This document shows, in pieces, positions 1 to 4,707 of a stretch of 7,115 nt of DNA (its first letter is position 1; each line of letters starts with the position of its first letter). The notes beneath the pieces were generated by a model. That model saw only the letters and a list, made by a program, of their open reading frames with translations. It was not told the DNA's origin and ran no database searches. The position numbers and the translations under genes were made by a program. The stretch lies in the NCBI GenBank assembly GCA_031259095.1, contig JAIRLW010000169.1:1-7115 (forward strand), read 5' to 3'. This stretch comes from Planctomycetaceae bacterium (GTDB lineage Bacteria > Planctomycetota > Planctomycetia > Pirellulales > Thermoguttaceae).

Positions 1-1
1 A

Positions 2-154
2 ACATGGAGTTCACCGAGAGAAGCGGTCATGAGTGAAATATCTTCAGCGAAAGGTCGCCCACTTTATGTTTACCGGCTTTTAACGAAAAGTCCATTGAAA
101 TATTACGAAAATATCAATCAATGGTCTGCGAAATCAATGGTCTGCGAAGATTAG
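2..154 (+). CDS. Possible 3' end of an unrecognised gene entering from the left edge
   Basis: A reading frame is open from the left edge and ends at TAG 152-154, giving about 50 residues (…GRPLYVYRLLTKSPLKYY…). I recognise no family. The last residues are encoded across an exact 16-bp tandem duplication (117-148). Because 16 is not a multiple of three, the second copy shifts the frame. Deleting one copy in thought gives a different end (…NQWSAKISKIDSYY) that stops at TGA 174-176. If the frame is a real gene, its C-terminus was therefore rewritten by the duplication. No ribosome binding site or start can be assessed, and 50 open codons at this base composition can occur by chance. Weak call. 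Confidence 0.17.
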   Translation, partial: TWSSPREAVMSEISSAKGRPLYVYRLLTKSPLKYYENINQWSAKSMVCED

Positions 155-193
155 TAAAATAGATAGTTACTATTGATAGGAACATTGATTGAT
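113..193. repeat. 11-bp perfect inverted repeat in the leader of the NIPSNAP gene
   Basis: ATCAATCAATG at 113-123 is the exact reverse complement of CATTGATTGAT at 183-193, with about 59 bp between the arms. The interval holds a smaller palindrome, ATAGT-T-ACTAT (163-173), and most of the 16-bp tandem duplication. It could be a binding site for a dimeric regulator or a cruciform. The sequence is simple and AT-rich, so chance is not excluded. Confidence 0.4.
117..148. repeat. Perfect 16-bp tandem duplication, first of two
   Basis: ATCAATGGTCTGCGAA occurs at 117-132 and again immediately at 133-148 without a mismatch or gap. The absence of divergence suggests a recent event, for example slipped replication or fill-in repair. 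It overlaps the end of the possible upstream gene and changes that gene's frame. Confidence 0.9.
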
Positions 194-201
194 TTCCCTT
201 T

Positions 202-233
202 AATCCTTTATTTTATCAATCCTTTATTTTATC
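202..233. repeat. Perfect 16-bp tandem duplication, second of two
   Basis: AATCCTTTATTTTATC occurs at 202-217 and 218-233, exact and adjacent. The second copy ends directly before the AGGAG ribosome binding site (234-238) of the NIPSNAP gene, so the duplication lengthens the 5' leader by 16 nt without altering the Shine-Dalgarno to start spacing. It has the same unit length as the duplication about 70 bp upstream, but an unrelated sequence. Confidence 0.9.
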
Positions 234-245
234 AGGAGACAACTT

Positions 246-1043
246 ATGAAAAGGCGTGAATTTTTGGCGTCGGCGGGAAGTGTTGGTTTGACGGCAGCGG
301 CTCTTTCCGTAACTTCACCGGTTTCGGCTGCGGATCCTTTTGGGGTTCGTGAATTTATTGAATTTCGAACTTATTTTGTCAAGGACGAATCCAAAAAAGC
401 CTTACTGGTTGAAACACTTGACAACGCACTGATTCCGGCGCTGAACGCTCAAGGAATAAAACCGGCCGGTATTTTTGTACCGATTGAAACGGAAACGAAG
501 TTTGATAAAAATGTGTTTGTTGTTATTCCGCACAAAACGGTTGATTCCTACTTGAATCTGACCGCAAAATTACTTGCCGATACGGAATATCGGAAAAATG
601 CTGCCGCTTTTTTTACGGCAACTTCCAAAAATCCGGTTTATGAGGGTTGTGAGAGTTCATTTCTTAAATGTTTTGAAAATTGTCCAAAACTTGAAACACC
701 GGTTTCTGGAGCAGACCGGATTTTTCAGGCAAGAATTTACCGGAGTTTCAATATTGATCGTAATGCGGCGAAAATTCACATGTTTAATCATGGCGGTGAA
801 ATGGCGCTTTTCCGTGAACTTGGTATTCATCCGGTTTTTTTCGGCGAAGCGTTGTCGGGTAAAATGCTTCCCAATTTGACTTATATGGTTGCCGGAGACA
901 ATGCGGAACAACATGAAAAAGCGTGGAAAGATTTTGTTGCGCATCCGAAATGGCAGGAAATCAAAAACAATCCCGCTTATGCCGATACTGCTACAGAAAT
1001 TTCCCGTGTTCTCCTGAAACCGTCGTCCGGTTCACAGATTTAG
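246..1043 (+). CDS. Tat-exported NIPSNAP-domain protein
   Basis: This 265-residue exported protein begins with a twin-arginine signal: R3-R4-E-F-L, a hydrophobic Ala/Val-rich stretch, and a probable signal peptidase site near VSA-A (residues 26-29). The mature part looks like two ferredoxin-like alpha/beta repeats of the NIPSNAP type. The first, about 36-125, opens with EFIEFRTY and includes GIKPAGIFVPIE. The second, about 158-258, opens with RIFQARIYRSF and includes GIHPVFFGEAL, the MVAGDNAEQHEKAWKDF segment and the HPKWQEIKNNP motif. Tat-exported two-repeat proteins of this kind are common in planctomycetes and related phyla; their biochemical role is not established. The start is well supported by AGGAG at 234-238, 7 nt before ATG. 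Tat export suggests folding before secretion to the periplasm. Two Cys (135, 142) sit between the repeats. The next gene is 139 bp downstream with its own promoter, so cotranscription is uncertain. Sure of the family, not of any function. Confidence 0.9.
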   Translation: MKRREFLASAGSVGLTAAALSVTSPVSAADPFGVREFIEFRTYFVKDESKKALLVETLDNALIPALNAQGIKPAGIFVPIETETKFDKNVFVVIPHKTVDSYLNLTAKLLADTEYRKNAAAFFTATSKNPVYEGCESSFLKCFENCPKLETPVSGADRIFQARIYRSFNIDRNAAKIHMFNHGGEMALFRELGIHPVFFGEALSGKMLPNLTYMVAGDNAEQHEKAWKDFVAHPKWQEIKNNPAYADTATEISRVLLKPSSGSQI

Positions 1044-1051
1044 TGATTTGC

Positions 1052-1125
1052 GGTTTGTGATTTGTGTTACAAGTGAGATTTTACCTTAAAGTGTTATAAT
1101 TTACTTTCGCTGCAAACTACAAACC
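1052..1125. repeat. Imperfect inverted repeat between the two exported-protein genes
   Basis: GGTTTGTGATTTG at 1052-1064 pairs with CAAACTACAAACC at 1113-1125 (11 of 13 positions). The left arm includes one of two GTGATTTG copies (1043-1050 and 1057-1064), the first overlapping the stop codon of the NIPSNAP gene. The promoter of the next gene lies in the loop. There is no U-tract after the right arm, so I do not call it a terminator. Confidence 0.35.
1092..1100 (+). promoter_or_regulatory. Extended -10 promoter of the haem lipoprotein gene
   Basis: TGTTATAAT combines a consensus TATAAT hexamer (1095-1100) with the upstream TGn of an extended -10 element, which can work without a good -35 box. 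No convincing -35 is present at 16-18 nt. Transcription would start near 1107, giving a leader of about 76 nt before the ATG at 1183. It is the best housekeeping-type promoter match I found in the window, and supports independent transcription of the lipoprotein gene. Confidence 0.5.
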
Positions 1126-1182
1126 ATAAATTTTAATTTCCCATTTAACTTTTTTAACCTTAATTTAGGAGCAAAAATTCAC

Positions 1183-2187
1183 ATGAAAAAGAATTTGATT
1201 TTCACCGTTTCCTTTTTTGTATCAGCGGCAGTTTCATTTTTTGTAACTGCTATGCTTGTAACACTTTCCGGTTGTCCTCAACCGTCGAATGTGGTACCGC
1301 CTCCGGCAAACGGAACCAATGATTCTTCGGTTCAACCCGGTGTAACATCCGCTGAAGGAGTTATTGAACCGTTGGTTCCGGCTGGTAATTCTTCTTCGGA
1401 AGAAGCAAAACCGGATCTCAAAGAAGGAACACAACTCGTTCCTGCTCAACCGGTTGGTAAATTTGCCGCCGAAGTAATTCCGATGCCGCCGATTAACGAT
1501 TTGGTTGGTCAAATCGACGAATATGTTGAAAAACTTGGTGAAACATTGAAAGATTTGGATGGGACGGTCAATTACAAAAATGACGGTGATTTTGTTGTTC
1601 GTGACGCTAATGCGTTGGCGCTTGTTGCGTTAGCGGTTGGCAAGTCGGAAACGGATTCTAAATACAAAAAGGCTGCGCCCGGTATTATCAAAGCGGCAAC
1701 AGAACTTGCGGCGGCAACTCAATATGATGCGGCAAAAAAAGGATATGACGTTCTTAAAACGGCGTTGACGAGTGAAGGCGATCCATCTGTTTTGGAGTGG
1801 ACGAAAACGGCGGAACTCCAACCTTTAATGAAAGCAGTCCCCAATCTTAGTTCGACTTTAACACGTTGGAGCAATACGGAAAAAAAATTGAAAACGCAAC
1901 TGAAAAAGCCGGAACGAATTTTTGGCGCACTGGCGGCGTTGGCGGTGATTCCGCAGGGCAGTATTGCCAATGTCAAAGACACTTCAAAGCCGGATGCTGT
2001 TACGGAATGGAAAAAGGAATGTGAACAATTCCGCGATGCCGCAATCAAAGCGAATGCCGCTCTTCACAGTTATGCGGAAGAGAAAATTGATTACAAAACA
2101 TATTGGGCGGCTTTTAAGGAAATGACGGAAGCTTGTGATAAATGTCACAAGGAATTTTATCCGAGTGCTGTCGGAAAAAATGAATAA
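1183..2187 (+). CDS. Lipoprotein with C-terminal c-type haem motif (cytochrome c'-like family)
   Basis: This 334-residue protein has a long hydrophobic N-terminus and a lipobox L28-S-G-C31, predicting lipid attachment at Cys31 and membrane anchoring outside the cytoplasm. Residues 32-95 are a Pro/Ser/Glu-rich, probably unstructured tether. The rest is Ala/Lys-rich and helical, and seems to hold two related helical units: about 105-200 (…DLDGTVNYKNDGDFVVRDANALALVALAVG…) and about 205-330. The second ends in C318-D-K-C321-H322, a single CxxCH site for covalent c-type haem placed near the C-terminus, as in cytochrome c'. The first unit has no CxxCH. I recognise this layout (Asn-Ala-Leu-Ala motif, PLMKxVPN, LAVIxQG, terminal CxxCH) from planctomycete proteins, so far without assigned function. 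An electron-transfer or ligand-binding role is inferred. AGGAG at 1167-1171, 11 nt before ATG, supports the start. Confidence 0.85.
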   Translation: MKKNLIFTVSFFVSAAVSFFVTAMLVTLSGCPQPSNVVPPPANGTNDSSVQPGVTSAEGVIEPLVPAGNSSSEEAKPDLKEGTQLVPAQPVGKFAAEVIPMPPINDLVGQIDEYVEKLGETLKDLDGTVNYKNDGDFVVRDANALALVALAVGKSETDSKYKKAAPGIIKAATELAAATQYDAAKKGYDVLKTALTSEGDPSVLEWTKTAELQPLMKAVPNLSSTLTRWSNTEKKLKTQLKKPERIFGALAALAVIPQGSIANVKDTSKPDAVTEWKKECEQFRDAAIKANAALHSYAEEKIDYKTYWAAFKEMTEACDKCHKEFYPSAVGKNE

Positions 2188-2201
2188 CCGTTTTAGTAAT
2201 A

Positions 2202-2268
2202 ACCGCGAGAGAAGTCCGCAGATTACACTGATTTTCGCAAATTGTTTTTAAATTATTTGTAATGTTCA
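2202..2268 (+). repeat. 67-nt interspersed repeat, copy 1
   Basis: It begins ACCGCGAGAGAAG, continues with TCCGCAGATTAC and GATTTTCGCAAATTG, and ends near ATGTTCA. It matches 4708-4774 on the opposite strand at 59 of 67 positions without gaps, and its core (2215-2242) matches 4427-4454 at 25 of 28. It starts 14 bp after the lipoprotein stop codon. No coding potential is evident. Such intergenic repeats with a TCCGCAGATTACGC core recur in bacterial genomes, but I cannot name the family. Confidence 0.75.
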
Positions 2269-2270
2269 CC

Positions 2271-2351
2271 ACGAAAAACATGAAGGTTCACGAAAGGTTT
2301 TAAAAAATGAAAAATAGAAACATCATTTTCGTGTTCCTTCGTGTATTTCAT
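2271..2351. repeat. Long imperfect hairpin built of CACGAA units
   Basis: The arms are 2271-2295 and 2327-2351 (25 nt each, 20 of 25 pairing, no gaps), separated by a 31-nt A-rich loop. Each arm contains short direct units of the type ACGAA / ATGAAGG / CACGAAA. It abuts the 67-nt repeat. In RNA it would form a stable stem, but no U-tract follows, so it is better described as a palindromic intergenic repeat than as a terminator. Confidence 0.65.
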
Positions 2352-2370
2352 AGTTAAAAATTAGTATTAA

Positions 2371-2481
2371 AAATACGATTACGGATTTTATGAATTCGGT
2401 GAAGCTCAATCGGTCTTGCGATTGTTACAAAAAATATTAAAATTAGATATTGAAATTTTATCGTCAAAAAACGAGTCCTAA
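2371..2481 (+). pseudogene. Possible remnant of a gene end (weak)
   Basis: After an in-frame stop at 2368-2370, the frame reads about 36 residues (KYDYGFYEFGEAQSVLRLL… then …KILKLDIEILSSKNES) and stops at TAA 2479-2481. The middle is a regular Leu/Ile/Glu-Lys pattern typical of an amphipathic helix, unlike random AT-rich translation, but there is no start codon or ribosome binding site and I recognise no family. It ends within a 10-bp tandem duplication. It might be the tail of a gene truncated when the adjacent transposon decayed. Confidence 0.2.
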
Positions 2482-2490
2482 CGAGTCCTC
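2471..2490. repeat. 10-bp tandem duplication at the truncated edge of the transposase
   Basis: ACGAGTCCT occurs at 2471-2479 and 2481-2489, each followed by one variable base (A, then C), giving a period of 10. It sits where recognisable transposase sequence begins and where the possible gene remnant ends, so it may mark the deletion or repair junction. Confidence 0.7.
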
Positions 2491-2789
2491 TTTTTGTGGA
2501 CAACGCCGCTTATGACAAGTCAAGGTTGGTGAAGGAATGGTTGAAGAAACATAAGAATATCCGTTTACATTTTTTACCGGCGTATCGCCCGAACTTAAAT
2601 CCGATCAAACGATTGCGGGGCTTTTTCAAGAAAACGATATTATACAACAAGTCTATCGAAAAGTTTTCCGGCTTTCAAGAATCATGCCGAAGTTTTTTTC
2701 GTTGTCAAAAAAAATAGACGGAGAATTTGCGCACACTCATCACCGATAACTTTCACCGCTTCAAAAAAAACGATTTTCAAAAGGGATAG
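2487..2789 (+). pseudogene. IS630-family transposase, C-terminal remnant with disabling mutations
   Basis: The translation from 2487 starts in the strand leading to the second catalytic Asp of IS630-type DDE transposases (LFVDNAAYDKS, Asp codon 2499-2501). It continues through the helix ending in HFLPAYRPNLNPI and the FFKKTILYNK segment. Everything N-terminal, including the first catalytic Asp, is missing. Where the family has NPIE-RLW, this copy has NPIK-RLR: the catalytic Glu is Lys (AAA 2607-2609) and the Trp is Arg (CGG 2616-2618). The usual His of DNAxYH is Asp (2514-2516). An in-frame TAG (2715-2717) stands where a KKY Tyr would be expected. After it the same frame resumes typical C-terminal sequence (NLRTLITDNFHRFKK) to TAG 2787-2789. 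GTG 2496 could nominally start a 73-codon frame, but it falls inside the conserved motif and has no ribosome binding site. It cannot encode an active enzyme. Confidence 0.85.
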
Positions 2790-2821
2790 GGGATATTACC
2801 AACATGTTGTCCCTAACGGGA
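2788..2821. repeat. Small palindromic element after the transposase remnant (possible IS end)
   Basis: This holds the perfect 10-bp palindrome CAACATGTTG (2800-2809) between AGGGG (2788-2792) and TCCCT (2810-2814), which can pair as a short stem, followed by the quasi-palindrome TCCCTAACGGGA (2810-2821). The CCCTAACGGG core recurs as CCCCTAACGGGG at 4586-4597 and, in reverse orientation, at 4541-4552. It may be part of the right end of the decayed insertion sequence or a copy of an intergenic repeat. No matching left end was found. Confidence 0.35.
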
Positions 2822-2859
2822 TAACAATACAAATATTTTTATCGTCGCAACAACTAAAA

Positions 2860-2869
2860 CATGATCATG
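2860..2869. promoter_or_regulatory. Palindrome CATGATCATG upstream of the regulator gene (possible operator)
   Basis: This perfect 10-bp palindrome lies 75 bp before the regulator's start codon. The overlapping ATCATGAT (2864-2871) recurs at 4471-4478 just after the same gene. An autoregulatory site is a possibility only. The motif is short, AT-rich and could arise by chance. Confidence 0.2.
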
Positions 2870-2944
2870 ATGACTGCCAAAAGGATAGATCATTCAGAAC
2901 ATTATTTGTGTCTCGCAAATATAGACTCGTAACCAAAAGATGAA

Positions 2945-4414
2945 ATGAAATTTCGTCCTTCGAAATTGATTCGTTTTTTTCAGAGTATTCAGCAGCCGTT
3001 TTTTCTTCTTGACGGCGATGCGTCGTTGTTATTTTGTAACAACGCTTTAGAAGAATGGACTGGTTGTAACGCGGAACAATTACTCGGTCAATTATTTCGT
3101 TACCGGGTTTCTGCGTCACGGCAGAAACATGAAATGATTGCGGCGGCGTTGGCTCCTCCGCCGGAAGTGTTTCACGGACGGCGTTGCCGGATGTTGTTGA
3201 CCATTGACCGTATCACCTCGCAAAGCCGACGTTACGCTGATTTTATTCCGTTTCGTATTCCACAAAATTTAAAAAATTCGCAACGTTCCAATCCGCAAGA
3301 TTTACAACGTTCCGACGCGCCGAGTTCCAATCAACAGAACGTTAATTCGTTACATTCTAATGGAATTTTTGTTTTAGTTGATGGATTTGAAGCGTCGGCG
3401 ATTTCGTCGGAACGTCAGGTTCAGGAACGACCGGAAACCGCTGAACGTCAAGCCGCTGCAGAACTTCATCAAGCGTTATTGTCCTTCCGCCGCCGTCAGG
3501 CTGGACGTTTTCGTTGGGATCGGATGATTGGGGCGTCGCAAATAATGCAACGTGTTCGACGTTTGGCACGGCTTGCGGTAGATTCAACAGCGTCAGTTTT
3601 AATTGTGGGCGAACAAGGAACCGGTAAAGAACATCTGGCGTCGGCAATCCATTACGGTCAAAACAGTGAACACCACGGCGCTTTTGTGCCAATCGAATGT
3701 CAGATTCTTGAACAAGAATTGATTAACGCAACAATTTATGCTTTTCGGAAACGGTTTCAACGCGAAGAGATTTCGCGGCGGCATACATTGTTTCTGAAAG
3801 ATGCGGAAGCGTTACCGTCAACGCTTTATCCGCTCATTGCGGAATTTGCAACAGCAGGTTACGCTAATCAACGTCTAATCGCTGCCTCAACACTTGCTCC
3901 AAGTCAATGGACAAATCATGAATCATTTCCGGTGGTGCTGGGAACAATCGCCATTGAACTTCCGCCGCTTCGTCAACGTAAAGAAGATATTCCGATGCTT
4001 GCTCAAATGTTTCTTGAAGAACATAATGAAACAGCAAACCGTCAGCGAAGCGGTTTTACGTCGGACGCGCTGGATTTTTTGGTACAATATTATTTCCCCG
4101 GTAACATTGAAGAGTTGGAACAATTGGTTGCCGAAGCGCATCGACAAAGTGTATCAACATTGATTACTGTGTCGGATTTTCCGTCTCGGATTCGAAATGT
4201 TCTTGAGGCGGCGTCTCCGGTTTCGGCAGACAATAAACCGATTGAACTGGAACCGTTTCTCCAAAATATTGAAAAAGAATTAATCGAACGCGCGTTACAT
4301 CTTGCCGATGATAACAAATCCAAAGCGGCGGAATTGCTTGGTATTACGCGACCACGGCTTTACCGCCGTCTCGAATTTTTCGGATTACTCGATTCCGAAT
4401 CAGCAGAAAATTAA
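2945..4414 (+). CDS. PAS / degenerate AAA+ / Fis-type HTH regulator resembling sigma-54 activators
   Basis: This 489-residue cytoplasmic regulator has the order of a sigma-54 enhancer-binding protein. Residues about 8-150 are a PAS-like sensor (FFLLDGDASLLFCNNALEEWTG), with a Gln/Asn/Ser-rich insert at about 106-139 before the last strand (GIFVLVDGF). A probable helical linker (153-190) leads to an AAA+ domain (about 190-415). Walker A is intact (GEQGTGKE 222-229). Walker B reads LFLKD (282-286) where LFLDE is expected. The GAFTGA loop that contacts sigma-54 is absent; the segment is about 15 residues short. The FRxDLYYRL arginine-finger region is replaced (FPVVLGTIAIELPPLRQRKEDIP), and sensor II GNVREL is GNIEEL (386-391). 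A Fis-type helix-turn-helix follows (about 440-480, KSKAAELLGITRPRLYRRL). It may bind nucleotide and DNA but should not hydrolyse ATP or open a sigma-54 promoter by the standard mechanism. ATG 2945 is the first start after an in-frame stop at 2930-2932; no clear ribosome binding site is visible. Confidence 0.85.
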   Translation: MKFRPSKLIRFFQSIQQPFFLLDGDASLLFCNNALEEWTGCNAEQLLGQLFRYRVSASRQKHEMIAAALAPPPEVFHGRRCRMLLTIDRITSQSRRYADFIPFRIPQNLKNSQRSNPQDLQRSDAPSSNQQNVNSLHSNGIFVLVDGFEASAISSERQVQERPETAERQAAAELHQALLSFRRRQAGRFRWDRMIGASQIMQRVRRLARLAVDSTASVLIVGEQGTGKEHLASAIHYGQNSEHHGAFVPIECQILEQELINATIYAFRKRFQREEISRRHTLFLKDAEALPSTLYPLIAEFATAGYANQRLIAASTLAPSQWTNHESFPVVLGTIAIELPPLRQRKEDIPMLAQMFLEEHNETANRQRSGFTSDALDFLVQYYFPGNIEELEQLVAEAHRQSVSTLITVSDFPSRIRNVLEAASPVSADNKPIELEPFLQNIEKELIERALHLADDNKSKAAELLGITRPRLYRRLEFFGLLDSESAEN

Positions 4415-4425
4415 TGGACAAAATC

Positions 4426-4447
4426 ATCCGCAGATTACGCGGATTTT
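4426..4447 (+). terminator. Weak terminator-like hairpin after the regulator gene
   Basis: ATCCGC (4426-4431) pairs perfectly with GCGGAT (4439-4444) around a 7-nt loop, followed by TTT. It lies 12 nt after the regulator stop codon. The stem is only 6 bp and the U-run short, so termination would be inefficient. The hairpin is formed by the core of the interspersed repeat listed next, so its position may be incidental. Confidence 0.35.
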
Positions 4448-4454
4448 CGCAGAT
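4427..4454 (+). repeat. Interspersed repeat, copy 2 (core only)
   Basis: TCCGCAGATTAC followed by GCGGATTTTCGCAGAT matches the core of copy 1 (2215-2242) at 25 of 28 positions. Similarity continues weakly to about 4482, but the flanking ACCGCGAGAGAA block present in the other two copies is missing, so this is a partial or older copy. It has the same orientation as copy 1 and is opposite to copy 3. Confidence 0.65.
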
Positions 4455-4469
4455 CATTTTGAAGTATGT

Positions 4470-4479
4470 TATCATGATA
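4470..4479. promoter_or_regulatory. Palindrome TATCATGATA downstream of the regulator gene
   Basis: This perfect 10-bp palindrome shares ATCATGAT with the palindrome upstream of the same gene (2864-2871). No function can be assigned; it is listed because of the paired placement around the regulator. Confidence 0.15.
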
Positions 4480-4540
4480 TATACTCCTCACCCTTTAAAA
4501 TTCGTTTTTTGTTTCTATTGATTATTGATATTGTCCTTAG

Positions 4541-4597
4541 CCCCGCTAGGGGCGAGATTATAAAATCCTCATTAACATCATCTCGCCCCTAACGGGG
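4541..4597. repeat. Nested GC-rich inverted repeat (CCCCGCTAGGGG type)
   Basis: The arms CCCCGCTAGGGGCGAGAT (4541-4558) and ATCTCGCCCCTAACGGGG (4580-4597) are complementary at 17 of 18 positions around a 21-nt AT-rich loop. Each arm is itself a near-palindrome with CCCC and GGGG ends, so the DNA or RNA could form either one long stem or two small hairpins. It lies between the convergent regulator and ppk1 genes and could act as a bidirectional terminator or transcript-protecting stem, although no strong U-tract follows on either strand. The GC-rich arms stand out against AT-rich surroundings. A related core occurs at 2811-2820. Confidence 0.75.
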
Positions 4598-4707
4598 AAG
4601 AATATAATTATAATAAAGGGATACAAAAATAGAATTTCAAAGAGCGATAAGTATAAAAATAATTGTCGTTGTAAAAATAAAAATAGGGCAAAAGAAATCG
4701 CTTCCAT
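4598..4707. other. AT-rich intergenic stretch without visible features
   Basis: This is the remaining part of the 389-bp space between the convergent genes, and it is very A-rich on the plus strand. I see no gene, RNA gene or strong hairpin in it. Read on the minus strand, downstream of ppk1, it gives several T-runs, which could help transcript ends form but are not attached to a clear stem. Confidence 0.5.

Noticed and set aside
574..944. Open frames of about 100 residues on both strands inside the NIPSNAP gene
   Set aside because: They overlap a well-supported gene, have no ribosome binding sites or recognisable domains, and show the composition expected of shadow frames.
2913..2944. TATAGA (2920-2925) as promoter of the regulator
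   Set aside because: No -35 match at proper spacing and the leader would be only about 13 nt; not strong enough to call.
2865..3119. Minus-strand frame over the regulator start
   Set aside because: It is antisense to the PAS coding region and shows no similarity to a known family.
4302..4592. 96-codon plus-strand frame running from the regulator into the spacer
   Set aside because: It begins inside the helix-turn-helix coding region in another frame and then reads through repeat and inverted-repeat DNA; no independent ribosome binding site.
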